Positions 36,209-44,609 are shown, numbered from the stretch's first letter. The stretch: DNA of 64,000 bases from Curtobacterium sp. VKM Ac-1393 (GCF_015350995.1 NZ_JADKRW010000004.1:1-64000), one strand, 5' to 3'. Made by a program: numbers and translations. Notes: generated from the letters alone by a model not told the origin.

Positions 36209-37015
36209 ATGTCGGAGTCGAGCACCACCACCGCGCTGTCCGGGGCCGGCGGACAACGGTTCGGTCGGACGGTCGAACGCCAGGACGGCCAGGACGGCCA
36301 GGACGGCCAGGACTTCCCCTACTACGACGGCGATCCGATCCCGTTGCCCGTGTGGCAGTGGGTCCTGGTCATCGTCGCGTGCGCCGCGGGGTTCGTCACC
36401 CTGAGCTTCTTCCCGGCGGCGAACAACGTGCAGTCGCTCGTTCCCCGGTTCCTGTTCACCGCGATCCCCCTCGCCGTCTTCATCGTCTTCACCCGTCGTC
36501 ACTGGAGCCGCATCTTCCGCCGCGTCACCGGCCGTGACGTCCGCGACATCGTGCTCTTCGGCGTCGCGAACCTCATCGTCTCCTCGGTCATGGGGCTCAT
36601 CGTCAGCGTCGTCTTCGGTGCCAACGCGAACGCGGCGACCGACAACGTCGAGGGCGCAGGAGAGATCCTGTCGTTCTACCTCGGTACCGCGATCCAGCTG
36701 CTGGGCGAGGAGCTGTTCACGATCTTGCCGTTCCTCGCGGTCATGTCCTTCTGCATCCGAGGCGGGGCCACCCGGAACCGAGCCGTCGTGATCGCCTGGC
36801 TCGTCACCGCGGTGTGGTTCGGCGCTGCGCACCTTCCCACTTACGGGTGGAACGTGGCCCAGGCGTTCCTCGTGATCGGTGTCGCGCGCCTGGTCCTCAC
36901 CCTCGCCTACATCCGCACCAAGAACATCGCGGTCTCCACCGGGGCACACATCCTGAACGACTGGGTGCTGTTCACCGTCGCCATCCTGACGGCCGGAGCT
37001 GCGGCCGCCGCGTGA
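36209..37015 (+). CDS. CPBP-family intramembrane protease-like protein
   Basis: This 268-residue protein has a hydrophilic N-terminus (about residues 1-45) carrying a QDG triplet repeat, then about eight hydrophobic helices with the CPBP/Abi motifs GEELFTILPFL (about 170-180), HLPTYGWN (about 210-217) and HILND (about 249-253). The family includes CAAX-type prenyl proteases and bacterial intramembrane glutamic endopeptidases involved in bacteriocin maturation or immunity. The gene is bracketed by two near-identical hairpin repeats, with no other gene inside. The role is unknown. Confidence 0.85.
   Translation: MSESSTTTALSGAGGQRFGRTVERQDGQDGQDGQDFPYYDGDPIPLPVWQWVLVIVACAAGFVTLSFFPAANNVQSLVPRFLFTAIPLAVFIVFTRRHWSRIFRRVTGRDVRDIVLFGVANLIVSSVMGLIVSVVFGANANAATDNVEGAGEILSFYLGTAIQLLGEELFTILPFLAVMSFCIRGGATRNRAVVIAWLVTAVWFGAAHLPTYGWNVAQAFLVIGVARLVLTLAYIRTKNIAVSTGAHILNDWVLFTVAILTAGAAAAA
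36281..36313 (+). repeat. 9-bp coding tandem repeat (QDG)
   Basis: CAGGACGGC is repeated 3.7 times without a mismatch and encodes QDGQDGQDGQD in the cytosolic tail of the CPBP protein. Such perfect short arrays are prone to copy-number change that keeps the frame. Confidence 0.8.
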
Positions 37016-37027
37016 TCGCGCACCCCT

Positions 37028-37075
37028 GACGGACGGGAGGCCCGTGGCGGCGTCCCCACGGGCCTCCCGACCGTC
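37028..37075. terminator. Family-A hairpin after the CPBP gene
   Basis: GACGGGAGGCCCGTGG pairs with CCACGGGCCTCCC (20-base arms, one or two mismatches), starting 13 bases after the CPBP stop codon. It is immediately followed by family-B copy 2. Confidence 0.6.
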
Positions 37076-37146
37076 ACCGAGTGCGCAGAAGGCGACGGGT
37101 CGCCACCCGCGACCCGTCGCCTTCTGCTCACTGGGTGCCTGCGGCG
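37073..37146. repeat. Family-B hairpin, copy 2 (perfect 19-bp stem)
   Basis: GCAGAAGGCGACGGGTCGC (37085-37103) pairs perfectly with 37109-37127 across the loop CACCC. It differs from copy 1 at two stem positions, each matched by a compensating change in the other arm. It lies in the same orientation as copy 1 and just before the 3' end of the HNH gene. Confidence 0.8.
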
Positions 37147-37153
37147 CATGCCG

Positions 37154-37648
37154 CTACGCGGCCACGAGGTACTCGTCCCACTCCGCCTGCGGACGCTCGA
37201 TGCCGCGCACGACCCACGACGAACCGTGCGGGATCTTGGGACGGAAGCGCAGCCGCCACCCCATCTCCTGCGGGGTGCGGTCACCCTTCTCGTTGTTGCA
37301 GGCGAGACAGCAGGCCACGAGGTTCTCCCACGAGTCCTGCCCACCGCGCGACTTCGGCTGCACGTGGTCGATGGTCGTCGCGTGCCGGTCGCAGTAGGCA
37401 CACCGGTTGACGTCACGGCGCAGGACTCCGCGGCGTGACACCGGCACGAGTCTCGAGTGCGGGATCCGCACGTACCGAGTCAAGATGATGACGGACGGTC
37501 GGTCGTAGCTCGACGTCGACCCGGTGACCGGGTGTTCGAGATCAGCGGCGACGACGGAGGCCTTCTGGTTCATGACCAGCACGAGGGCGCGTCGGAACGA
37601 GATCACCGCGAGGGGCTCGTAACCGGCGTTGAGGACGAGAGTGCGCAT
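37154..37648 (-). CDS. HNH endonuclease-family protein
   Basis: This 164-residue protein has MRTLVLNAGYEPLAVISFRRA at its start and an HNH core: CAYCDRHATTIDHVQPKSRG (about residues 88-107, zinc Cys pair and catalytic His) followed by WENLVACCLACNNEKGDRTP (about 111-130, second Cys pair). This widespread actinobacterial HNH subfamily has no proven substrate. DNA cleavage or repair is the general expectation. It is expressed alone. Confidence 0.9.
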   Translation of the reverse strand: MRTLVLNAGYEPLAVISFRRALVLVMNQKASVVAADLEHPVTGSTSSYDRPSVIILTRYVRIPHSRLVPVSRRGVLRRDVNRCAYCDRHATTIDHVQPKSRGGQDSWENLVACCLACNNEKGDRTPQEMGWRLRFRPKIPHGSSWVVRGIERPQAEWDEYLVAA

Positions 37649-37783
37649 TGGTTCCCTTCCGACGTGCCTGGACGGCTTCCAGGCGCTGCGGGTGCGTCGG
37701 ACCGGGGACCGAGCAGGTGACCGTCGCTCGCGCACACGTCCCCTGAACCACGAAGAGCACCACCCCGAGGGGCAGTGCTCTGG

Positions 37784-37879
37784 TCATGCAGGGGCGTGCT
37801 CGTGCACGCAGGCGGTGGTCGACCATATGTCGACACGCGCGCGCCGACCCATGGTGCGGGTCGTGCGGAACGTCGACAT
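37784..37879 (-). CDS. Possible 31-residue peptide
   Basis: A short frame (MSTFRTTRTMGRRARVDIWS...) begins with ATG seven bases after AGGGAG. It is followed by a hairpin (GAGCAC...GTGCTC region, about 37755-37781). The product is basic at the N-terminus with His and Cys near its end. Nothing else is coded in the 365 bases between the HNH gene and the NlpC/P60 gene. It could be a leader or small peptide; support is modest. Confidence 0.35.
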   Translation of the reverse strand: MSTFRTTRTMGRRARVDIWSTTACVHEHAPA

Positions 37880-37931
37880 GGAGTCTCCCTGCTCGGGGCC
37901 TTGCGGACCGGTGCAGCGCCAGGCTACGTCA

Positions 37932-37968
37932 GAAACCGGCCCGGCACGAGGGTGTGCGGGCCGGTTTC
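37932..37968. terminator. Terminator of the NlpC/P60 gene
   Basis: GAAACCGGCCCG (37932-37943) pairs perfectly with CGGGCCGGTTTC (37957-37968). It lies 45 bases after the minus-strand stop at 38013. Confidence 0.8.
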
Positions 37969-38012
37969 GGCGATGTTCACGGGTTCGATGCCCCGCGGTC
38001 GGGTCGGATGGC

Positions 38013-39056
38013 TCAGATGCCGAAGCGGACGATGTGGTAGTCGCTGGTCCAGATGGGGCGGATCGACACCGAACCACCGGGCTTCGGGGCGTCCATGATC
38101 ATGCCGTTGCCCATGTAGAAGCCGTCGTGCGCCTCGTTGTTGAAGATGACGACGTCGCCCGGCTGCGCCTCGGACTCGGGGATCGTCGTGCCGGCCTGAT
38201 CCTGCAGCGGCACGGAGTGCGCGAGGTTGATGCCGTATTGCGCGTAGACGAACATGACGTAGCCGGAGCAGTCGAAGCCCGACGGGTCGGCGCCGCCGAA
38301 GACGTACGGGGTGCCGATGTACTGCTTGGCGGTGGCGACCACGGCCGGCAGCGAGAACGGGGTGGCCGCGGCAGTGGAGCTGGCCACGTAGTCGGCAGCA
38401 GACGGGCCGGTGTACGACGCGTACTGCGCGGCGGTCTGCGCGCGAGCGGTCTGCGTGGCCGACGCTGCCTGCTCGGCCTGTGCTGCAGCTTCCTTGGTCG
38501 CCTCGGCCTGGTCGGCTGCGGCCTGCTTGGCCTCGGCACGGGCATCGAGCGTCGCGGTCGAGGTCGCGCCGTAGCCGTCGCGGCTCGTGCCGGCCAGTGC
38601 CACGGCGTCGGACACCGAGAACTCCTGGCTCTCGGTCGCGCGGACCTGGCGCTGCGCGTTCGCTGCGTCGGTGCCGGTGGAGGTCTGCGCAGCGAAGGCC
38701 GGTGCGACCGCGACGGTGCCGAACATGCCGGCGGCGACCGTCAGGACGATGGGCGCGAGGAACTTGCGCTTGCGCGACGACGAGCTCGCCTTGGCGGCGG
38801 TCGCGGTGGCTGCGGCCTGCGCGGCACGTCGGCCGCCGGGCAGCGGCGCGGTGCGCACGGGGACGACCTTGCGGGTCGGTCGTCCGTCGACCTGCCGGAT
38901 CGCACGGCGGGTCAGCGGTGCGTCGGTGGCGTTCTCGGTGTTCGTCGGGTTGGCGGGCGTCTGGTCGTCCGCGGCGGAACCGGTCTGCGTCAAGGGTGTG
39001 GTCTCCGGCGTCTCGTCATCACGCAGCCGTGGGTACCCGGCAACGTGCAACCCCAT
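38013..39056 (-). CDS. NlpC/P60 (C40) cell-wall peptidase
   Basis: This 347-residue protein has a long Thr/Pro-rich cytosolic N-terminus (about residues 1-92), a basic stretch SRKRK, a single membrane segment (about 98-120) ending AFAAQTS, an Ala/Gln-rich helical or coiled-coil spacer (about 165-215) and a C-terminal NlpC/P60 domain with catalytic Cys in FDCSGYV (Cys263) and His in AHDGFYMG (His310). It would hydrolyse peptidoglycan stem peptides outside the membrane. The unusually long pre-membrane region suggests the true start may be internal. It is followed by a strong terminator. Confidence 0.88.
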   Translation of the reverse strand: MGLHVAGYPRLRDDETPETTPLTQTGSAADDQTPANPTNTENATDAPLTRRAIRQVDGRPTRKVVPVRTAPLPGGRRAAQAAATATAAKASSSSRKRKFLAPIVLTVAAGMFGTVAVAPAFAAQTSTGTDAANAQRQVRATESQEFSVSDAVALAGTSRDGYGATSTATLDARAEAKQAAADQAEATKEAAAQAEQAASATQTARAQTAAQYASYTGPSAADYVASSTAAATPFSLPAVVATAKQYIGTPYVFGGADPSGFDCSGYVMFVYAQYGINLAHSVPLQDQAGTTIPESEAQPGDVVIFNNEAHDGFYMGNGMIMDAPKPGGSVSIRPIWTSDYHIVRFGI

Positions 39057-39233
39057 CCGTTCGTCATCGTTTCCGATCGAGGCAGGAGACGGGTTCGAGA
39101 CGTCCTGCCACGGGTCTCCGGCTCAGGCGCAGCGCGGGGACTCGACGAGTGTACGGGGCCGTCGTTACCTTGTCGAGATGAAAACGCCCGTTTGTAACGA
39201 AACGGTAAAGAAGCCCTGGTCAGGGCCGCAGAA

Positions 39234-39929
39234 CTAGTCTCGCTCGATGTAGACGTGCTGGGCGACCTCGATGGGGAGCTCGATACCCGAGTCCTCACCC
39301 TCGACACGCACGGCGACGTAGGCACCGGCGCGCTGCACGCTCGCCAACCGACCGGGCATGACACCGGCGGTCCGGAGCTGGTGCAGGAGCTCGGGTTCGA
39401 ACTGCACGGGTTCGCCGAGCCGGCGGATCAGGCCGGTCGCGACGGCGTCGGTGCCCTCGGTGGCGGCGACGATGTTCTGCACGCCGTCGAGGAAGCCCGC
39501 GGCTGCAGGGCCGCCGATCTCGGCCAGGCCGGGGATCGGGTTGCCGTACGGCGACTCGGTCGGGTTGCCGAGCATCTCGAGCAGGCGGACCTCGACCTGC
39601 TCGCTCATGACGTGCTCCCACCGACAGGCTTCGTCGTGGACGAACGCCCAGTCGAGCCCGATGACGTCGGCGAGCAGGCGCTCCGCCAGGCGGTGCTTGC
39701 GCATCACGTGGGTGGCGCGTGAGCGGCCTTCGTCGGTGAGCTCCAGGTGACGGTCGCCGGAAACGACGACCAGGCCGTCACGCTCCATGCGGGCGATGGT
39801 CTGCGAGACCGTCGGGCCCGAGTGACCGAGGCGCTCCGAGATGCGAGCGCGCAGCGGAACGATCGCCTCCTCCTCCAAGTCGAGGATGGTGCGAAGGTAC
39901 ATCTCCGTGGTGTCGACGAGATCGGTCAC
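39234..39929 (-). CDS. DtxR/IdeR-type metal-dependent regulator
   Basis: This 231-residue protein has a winged-helix domain (about residues 1-70, RISERLGHSGPTVSQTIARM), a dimerisation/metal domain (about 75-140, with HDEACRWEHVMSEQVE carrying metal ligands) and a C-terminal SH3-like FeoA domain (about 155-231). Such proteins use Fe(II) or Mn(II) as co-repressor and control iron uptake and storage genes. The start is GTG at 39929 after GAGGCGG. It is divergent from serC. Confidence 0.92.
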   Translation of the reverse strand: MTDLVDTTEMYLRTILDLEEEAIVPLRARISERLGHSGPTVSQTIARMERDGLVVVSGDRHLELTDEGRSRATHVMRKHRLAERLLADVIGLDWAFVHDEACRWEHVMSEQVEVRLLEMLGNPTESPYGNPIPGLAEIGGPAAAGFLDGVQNIVAATEGTDAVATGLIRRLGEPVQFEPELLHQLRTAGVMPGRLASVQRAGAYVAVRVEGEDSGIELPIEVAQHVYIERD

Positions 39930-40091
39930 GGTCCGCCTCTCATGTCTGGGCCCAGCGGCCACCACCCTACTTGTTCGGACCGACGAACTCCGCCCGACAC
40001 TTGCACGGCACAAGAAGCGGGGCGCAGCGGCAGCGGTCGGGGCGGTCCCGTCCGGTCGGTACAGGCGCACCAGCACTGGGATCGGCCTCGT

Positions 40092-40097
40092 TAGGAT
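40092..40097 (+). promoter_or_regulatory. -10 box of serC (leaderless)
   Basis: TAGGAT ends six bases before the ATG at 40104. Confidence 0.5.
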
Positions 40098-40103
40098 CGG
40101 TGC

Positions 40104-41219
40104 ATGGCAGACATCGTCATCCCCGCCGACCTCCTCCCCACCGACGGCCGCTTCGGCTGCGGACCGTCCAAGATCCGCGGCGCGCAGCTCGAGTCCCTCG
40201 TGACGCGCGGGGCCACGATCCTCGGCACGTCCCACCGCCAGAAGCCCGTGAAGGACCTGGTCGGCAGCGTCCGCTCCGGTCTCGCCGACCTGTTCCAGGT
40301 CCCCGAGGGCTACGAGGTCGTCCTCGGCAACGGCGGCTCGACCGCGTTCTGGGACGCCGCCGCGTTCGGCCTCATCGAGCGCCGCGCCGAGAACCTGTCG
40401 TTCGGCGAGTTCGGATCCAAGTTCGCCAAGGCCGCCGGTGCCCCGTGGCTCGAGGCACCGCACGTCGTCGAGGCCCCCGGCGGCTCCCTCGCCGCCATCG
40501 AGCCCGTCGACGGCGTGGACGTCTACGCCTACCCGCACAACGAGACCTCCACGGGCGTCATGGCACCGGTGGTCCGCGCAACCGGTGACGCCGGAGCCCT
40601 CACCGTCGTCGACGCCACGAGTGCGGCCGGCGGAGCGGCGTTCGACGTCGACGCCACAGACGTGTACTACTTCGCGCCGCAGAAGAACTTCGCGTCGGAC
40701 GGCGGCCTGTGGCTCGCACTGTTCTCGCCCGCCGCGATCGAGCGCGTCGAGCGGATCGCCGCGAGCGGTCGGTACATCCCCGAGTTCCTGTCGCTCAAGA
40801 ACGCCGTGGACAACTCGCGTCTGAACCAGACGCTGAACACCCCGGCGATCTCGACGCTGCTGCTGCTCGACGACCAGGTCCGGTGGATGAACGAGTCCGG
40901 CGGCCTGGCGTGGGCGGACACCCGCACGAAGACCTCGTCGTCGACGCTGTACGACTGGGCCGAGTCGGTCGACTACGCGACGCCGTTCGTGACCGACCCC
41001 GCGGCCCGCTCGCAGGTCGTCGCCACGATCGACCTCGACGACTCCATCGACGCCAAGGCCGTCGCGGCGACCCTGCGCGCGAACGGCATCGTCGACACCG
41101 AGCCGTACCGGAAGCTCGGACGCAACCAGCTGCGCGTCGCGACCTTCACCGCGATCGACCCGGACGACGTCGCCAAGCTCGTGCAGGCGATCGACTTCAC
41201 GGTGGACGCCCTGCGCTGA
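40104..41219 (+). CDS. serC: Phosphoserine aminotransferase
   Basis: This 371-residue PLP enzyme of the actinobacterial SerC group has an N-terminal DGRFGCGPSKIR, VLGNGGSTAFWDAAAFGLI (about residues 72-90), ATSAAGG (about 172-178) and the PLP Lys in YFAPQKNFASDGG (about 191-203). It converts 3-phosphohydroxypyruvate to phosphoserine in serine synthesis and may act in pyridoxal phosphate synthesis. It is monocistronic, with a -10 box six bases from the start and a strong terminator after it. Confidence 0.94.
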   Translation: MADIVIPADLLPTDGRFGCGPSKIRGAQLESLVTRGATILGTSHRQKPVKDLVGSVRSGLADLFQVPEGYEVVLGNGGSTAFWDAAAFGLIERRAENLSFGEFGSKFAKAAGAPWLEAPHVVEAPGGSLAAIEPVDGVDVYAYPHNETSTGVMAPVVRATGDAGALTVVDATSAAGGAAFDVDATDVYYFAPQKNFASDGGLWLALFSPAAIERVERIAASGRYIPEFLSLKNAVDNSRLNQTLNTPAISTLLLLDDQVRWMNESGGLAWADTRTKTSSSTLYDWAESVDYATPFVTDPAARSQVVATIDLDDSIDAKAVAATLRANGIVDTEPYRKLGRNQLRVATFTAIDPDDVAKLVQAIDFTVDALR

Positions 41220-41252
41220 CCCGGCGGTCGGCCGCTCGGTCGGCGGACACCC

Positions 41253-41299
41253 GAGAAACGACGAAGCACCACGGGGAACCGTGGTGCTTCGTCGTTCTC
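41253..41299. terminator. Bidirectional terminator between serC and the DUF3027 gene
   Basis: CGACGAAGCACCACGG (41259-41274) pairs perfectly with 41279-41294 across a GGAA loop, extended by GAGAA/TTCTC on the outside. It serves both convergent genes. Confidence 0.85.
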
Positions 41300-41309
41300 G
41301 TGCTGCGTG

Positions 41310-42032
41310 TCAGGAGCGGTGGAAGTCCGGGTCGACCTCACCCGCATCGAGCTGGGCGCCGTCGAGGTCGGCGTCCGGATCGACGGGCTGCACGCGCTGC
41401 GCGCGACGGCGGCGAGGAGGCTGCGGGGCCTCGTCGACTGCGTCGGCGAGCGCGTCGACGTCCACACCGTCGATGTCGTCGTCGTCCGGCTCGTCGAGGT
41501 CGTCCTCGTCCGCTTCGAACTCGTCGTCCTCGTCGTCGTCCGACTCGTCGTCGGTGTCGTCGTCGGTGTCGTCGTCGTCCGAGTCGTCGTAGTCGGCGTC
41601 CTCGTCGTCATCCGACTCGTCGTCGAAGTCGTCGTCCTCGTCGTCGTCGTCCTCGTCATCGGAGTCGGACTCGTCGTCGGAGTCGTCTGATTCCTCCGAC
41701 TCGTGGTCCTGCGCCGCCCGGTACTCGGCGAGCCGCTCGGACCACGGCACCCACTCGGGCGCGACGAGCGAGCCGTCGCCGGGCATCAGCTCGACCTCGA
41801 GCACGGTCGGGTCCTCGTCGCCGACCTTGGCGACGCTGACGGTCCACCGCCAGCCCGGGTAACCGGGCAGCCGGTTGGCGAACAGGACGGAGACGACGCC
41901 GTCGCCCTCGTCCACGGTGCCGACGGGTGCACCGAGGGTCGATTCGGGCGTCACCTCGAGCAGCGCGGTCCGCGCCAGGTCGGTGAAGTCCATGGGCGCT
42001 GCGTCAGCAGGTACTGCGTCAGGATCTGTCAT
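41310..42032 (-). CDS. DUF3027-type protein with long acidic tract
   Basis: This 240-residue protein has an N-terminal DUF3027-like domain (about residues 12-108, with LPGYPGWRWTVSVA and VPWSERLAEYR). A tract of about 90 residues almost purely Asp, Glu and Ser (about 110-195) follows, then a basic PPRRRRAQR patch (about 212-220). It is conserved in Actinobacteria with unknown function. The acidic tract is encoded by degenerate TCGTCG-type triplets and must be disordered. It is encoded four bases after the cold-shock-domain gene on the same strand. Confidence 0.85.
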   Translation of the reverse strand: MTDPDAVPADAAPMDFTDLARTALLEVTPESTLGAPVGTVDEGDGVVSVLFANRLPGYPGWRWTVSVAKVGDEDPTVLEVELMPGDGSLVAPEWVPWSERLAEYRAAQDHESEESDDSDDESDSDDEDDDDEDDDFDDESDDDEDADYDDSDDDDTDDDTDDESDDDEDDEFEADEDDLDEPDDDDIDGVDVDALADAVDEAPQPPRRRRAQRVQPVDPDADLDGAQLDAGEVDPDFHRS

Positions 42033-42036
42033 GGGG

Positions 42037-42414
42037 TCACGCCTCCAACTGGTCTGCGACGTGCCGCAGGATGGCGGCGAGTCGATCGCCGTTCTTCGGG
42101 TAGCGGCCGTGGCGGAGGTCTCCGCTGATCCGGTCGAGTTCCTTCACCAGGTCCTCGACGATCACGGCCATGTCGTCCGCGGAGCGACGGGTCATCCGCG
42201 ACAGCGACGGCTGCGGGTCGAGGAGTCGCACGGACAGCGCCTGCGACCCCTTCTTCCCCTGCACGACGCCGTACTCGAGCCGCGATCCCGCCTTCACGGT
42301 CACGACGCCGTCGGGCAGCGACGACGCGTGCAGGAACACCTGGTCGCCGTCGTCTCCGGTGATGAAGCCGAAGCCCTTGTCGTCGTCGTAGAACTTGACC
42401 TTGCCGGTGGGCAT
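42037..42414 (-). CDS. Cold-shock-domain protein with C-terminal extension
   Basis: The first 68 residues or so of this 125-residue protein form an OB-fold cold-shock domain with RNP1-like KGFGFIT (about residues 13-19) and RNP2-like VFLHAS (about 25-30). The remaining 55 residues form a helical extension (VIVEDLVKELDRISGDLRHG) absent from the short CspA at 52202. It binds single-stranded nucleic acid. It is four bases ahead of the DUF3027 gene, so the two are likely co-translated. Confidence 0.9.
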   Translation of the reverse strand: MPTGKVKFYDDDKGFGFITGDDGDQVFLHASSLPDGVVTVKAGSRLEYGVVQGKKGSQALSVRLLDPQPSLSRMTRRSADDMAVIVEDLVKELDRISGDLRHGRYPKNGDRLAAILRHVADQLEA

Positions 42415-42457
42415 GCGTGGACTCCTCGAGGTCGTGGTGCGGCCGTGGTGCGTCGGA

Positions 42458-42463
42458 TATCCT
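42458..42463 (+). promoter_or_regulatory. -10 box of the 99-residue membrane protein (leaderless)
   Basis: TATCCT ends six bases before the ATG at 42470. Confidence 0.45.
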
Positions 42464-42469
42464 GGGTCG

Positions 42470-42769
42470 ATGGCCAATCCGACCCGATCAACCGGGAACC
42501 CGCAGGATTCCGCAGAACCCCCGGTGACGTTCAATCGTACCGAACGCGCTCTGGCGTTCATGGTCGGTGGCATCTTCATCGCCGCGTTCCTCTGCATGGC
42601 GGCGATGATCGTCATGTGGCTGACGGTCCCGAGCGCGCAGGGCTCGATGCCGTGGCCGGTGATCATGGCGATCCCGCTCATCGGCTTCCCGATCGGGATG
42701 GTCCTCGTCTTCACCCTCCTCGCCATCACCTGGACGCGTCGCGCACGAGCCAACCGGACGGCGCACTGA
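42470..42769 (+). CDS. Small two-helix membrane protein
   Basis: This 99-residue protein has a polar N-terminus (about residues 1-28) and two hydrophobic helices (about 29-52 and 62-86), ending in a basic WTRRARANR tail. No named family recognised, but the start is well supported by a -10 box six bases upstream. It precedes the helicase-associated gene by 28 bases and may be co-transcribed with it. Confidence 0.7.
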   Translation: MANPTRSTGNPQDSAEPPVTFNRTERALAFMVGGIFIAAFLCMAAMIVMWLTVPSAQGSMPWPVIMAIPLIGFPIGMVLVFTLLAITWTRRARANRTAH

Positions 42770-42797
42770 CGTCCGCCCCGGACGCTGGCACCGGACG

Positions 42798-44561
42798 ATG
42801 ACGACCACCGCCGACCTGGCCGCCCGACTCCGGGCGTTGCCGGACGACTCCCTCGAACGACTCATCGCTGCGCGGAGCCTGCCCCCGGCCACCCTCGGTG
42901 AAACCGGTCCACAACGCATCACCGACTTCTTCGACCTGGCCGAGGCGCTCCGCACCGACGACGCCGTCGACGCGGCGGTCGAGCACCTGCCCCGCGCCAC
43001 GATCCTCGCCCTGCGCGACGGCGGCGACGCCGACACGCTCGGCCCGGCGATCGCGCTCGGCCTCGCCGACGAGGACGGCGCCGTCGACGACGCGGTCGCC
43101 GCTCGCGTAGCCGCCCACCCCGACCTCGTGGCACTGGGGCGGACGGGAGGCCCGGATCGCCCCCGCCCCGCGGCCTCCGCCGACGACGCGGCCGTCCAGG
43201 ACCGCGCGCGCACCACCGGCGCGGAGCAGGCGTTCTCGAGCATGACCGTGCTCGCCGAACTGCTGCGCGCGGTCGACGCCGGCACGGTCCGCGAGCTCGT
43301 CAAGGGCGGTATCGGCACCCCGCTCGCCAAGACCCTGGCCGAGCGCATCGGCACCGACGCCGACGTCGTGCCCGGCCGACTCGCACTGCTCGACCGGGTC
43401 GGGTTCGCCGACCCGGGGTCCGGCCGGTGGACCGTCACCGACACCGGACAGGACTGGTTGGTCGCCGACTGGCCGGATCGCTGGGCGACGCTCGTGTCGG
43501 CGTGGTCCGACACCCTCGGCACCCCGGTGCACGAGGTCCTCACGCTCGCCGACGACGACCTGCGCGACCTCGTGGCGCTCGGACGCTGGGCGTACCCGGC
43601 GGGCTCCCGCTGGCTCGACGCCGTGCTGCTCGACGCGGCCGGCACCGCCGCGTCGCTCGGACTCGCGGTCGACGGCATCGTCACGAGCACCGGCCGAGCA
43701 CTGCTGGACGGTGACGCGGGGCCCGCGGCGGACGACCTGCCCGGCACCGTCAGCCAGGTCTACCTGCAGCACGACCTGACGGTGATCGCCCCCGGCCCCC
43801 TCGCCCCGGTCGACGACGCGGCCCTGCGCACCGTCGCCGTGCTCGAGGCCCCCGGGTTGGCCGCCCGCTACCGGATCTCCGAGGAGACCCTGCGCAGCGC
43901 GTTCCGGGCCGGGCACTCGCGCGACGAGATCCTGGCGCTGCTCACGCGCCTGTCGTCGACCGGTGTGCCGCAGCCGCTCGCCTACCTGCTCGACCAGGTC
44001 GCCGGCCGCGACGGCAGCATCGTCGTCGACCGCGGCGAGGGCGGGGTCGGCACCGTGGTGCGCGGGACGGCGGACCAGCTCGACCTGATCGGGGTGGACG
44101 CCGAGCTCCGGCAGATGGCGTGGGAGCGCAGCGACCTGACGACGCTGACCACCCGCTACCCGGCGCACGTCGTGCACACCGCGCTCGAGGACCAGCGCTA
44201 CCCGGCCGTCCTGACGACCGCGGCCCGCCCCGAGACGCACCACGGGCCTCCCGGTCGGCGGAGCCCCACCGGACGCTCGCCGGAGCAGGCGGCGCACGCA
44301 CTCGTGGAACGACTCCGCCTGACGACGCAACGCGGCGACGCGGAGCCGGAACAGGAGTGGCTCGGACGGCAGATCGACCTGGCCGTGCGCGGTCGCACGC
44401 CGATCCGGCTGACGGTGCGGATGCCGGACGGCTCCGAACGGCCGTTCTCGATCGTGCCGACGTCGGTCGCGGCAGGGCGTGTGCGCGGACGTGACACCAG
44501 CGTCGACGTCGAACGCACCCTGCCGCTGTCGCTCGTCGTGTCGGTCGAGAGCGACGCCTGA
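42798..44561 (+). CDS. Helicase-associated protein (XPB N-terminal-like)
   Basis: This 587-residue soluble protein is always found next to the XPB-like helicase in many Actinobacteria. It has the helicase XPB/Ssl2 N-terminal-like domain (about residues 300-430, DLPGTVSQVYLQHDLTVIAPGPL) and a C-terminal domain (about 515-587) with RLTVRMPDGSERPFSIVP. No nuclease motif is seen. It probably partners the helicase encoded 62 bases downstream in DNA repair. Two arms of the family-A repeat lie inside this gene (43139 and about 44242), read as RTGGP and HHGPPG. Confidence 0.85.
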   Translation: MTTTADLAARLRALPDDSLERLIAARSLPPATLGETGPQRITDFFDLAEALRTDDAVDAAVEHLPRATILALRDGGDADTLGPAIALGLADEDGAVDDAVAARVAAHPDLVALGRTGGPDRPRPAASADDAAVQDRARTTGAEQAFSSMTVLAELLRAVDAGTVRELVKGGIGTPLAKTLAERIGTDADVVPGRLALLDRVGFADPGSGRWTVTDTGQDWLVADWPDRWATLVSAWSDTLGTPVHEVLTLADDDLRDLVALGRWAYPAGSRWLDAVLLDAAGTAASLGLAVDGIVTSTGRALLDGDAGPAADDLPGTVSQVYLQHDLTVIAPGPLAPVDDAALRTVAVLEAPGLAARYRISEETLRSAFRAGHSRDEILALLTRLSSTGVPQPLAYLLDQVAGRDGSIVVDRGEGGVGTVVRGTADQLDLIGVDAELRQMAWERSDLTTLTTRYPAHVVHTALEDQRYPAVLTTAARPETHHGPPGRRSPTGRSPEQAAHALVERLRLTTQRGDAEPEQEWLGRQIDLAVRGRTPIRLTVRMPDGSERPFSIVPTSVAAGRVRGRDTSVDVERTLPLSLVVSVESDA

Positions 44562-44609
44562 CGGGCGACGCCCAGGGGACACGGTCACCCGAACGCAGGG
44601 GACGACGGC

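Noticed and set aside
39057-39233. Possible c-di-AMP (ydaO/yuaA) riboswitch before the NlpC/P60 gene
   Set aside because: Such riboswitches often precede actinobacterial wall hydrolases, but I could not find the conserved GGGGGACC, GGGGUGAAUC and CUAACCUCG blocks on the coding strand.
41310-41700. Plus-strand frames rich in Val/Leu/Ser opposite the acidic tract
   Set aside because: They are by-products of the GAC/GAG-rich codons of the DUF3027 gene read on the other strand.
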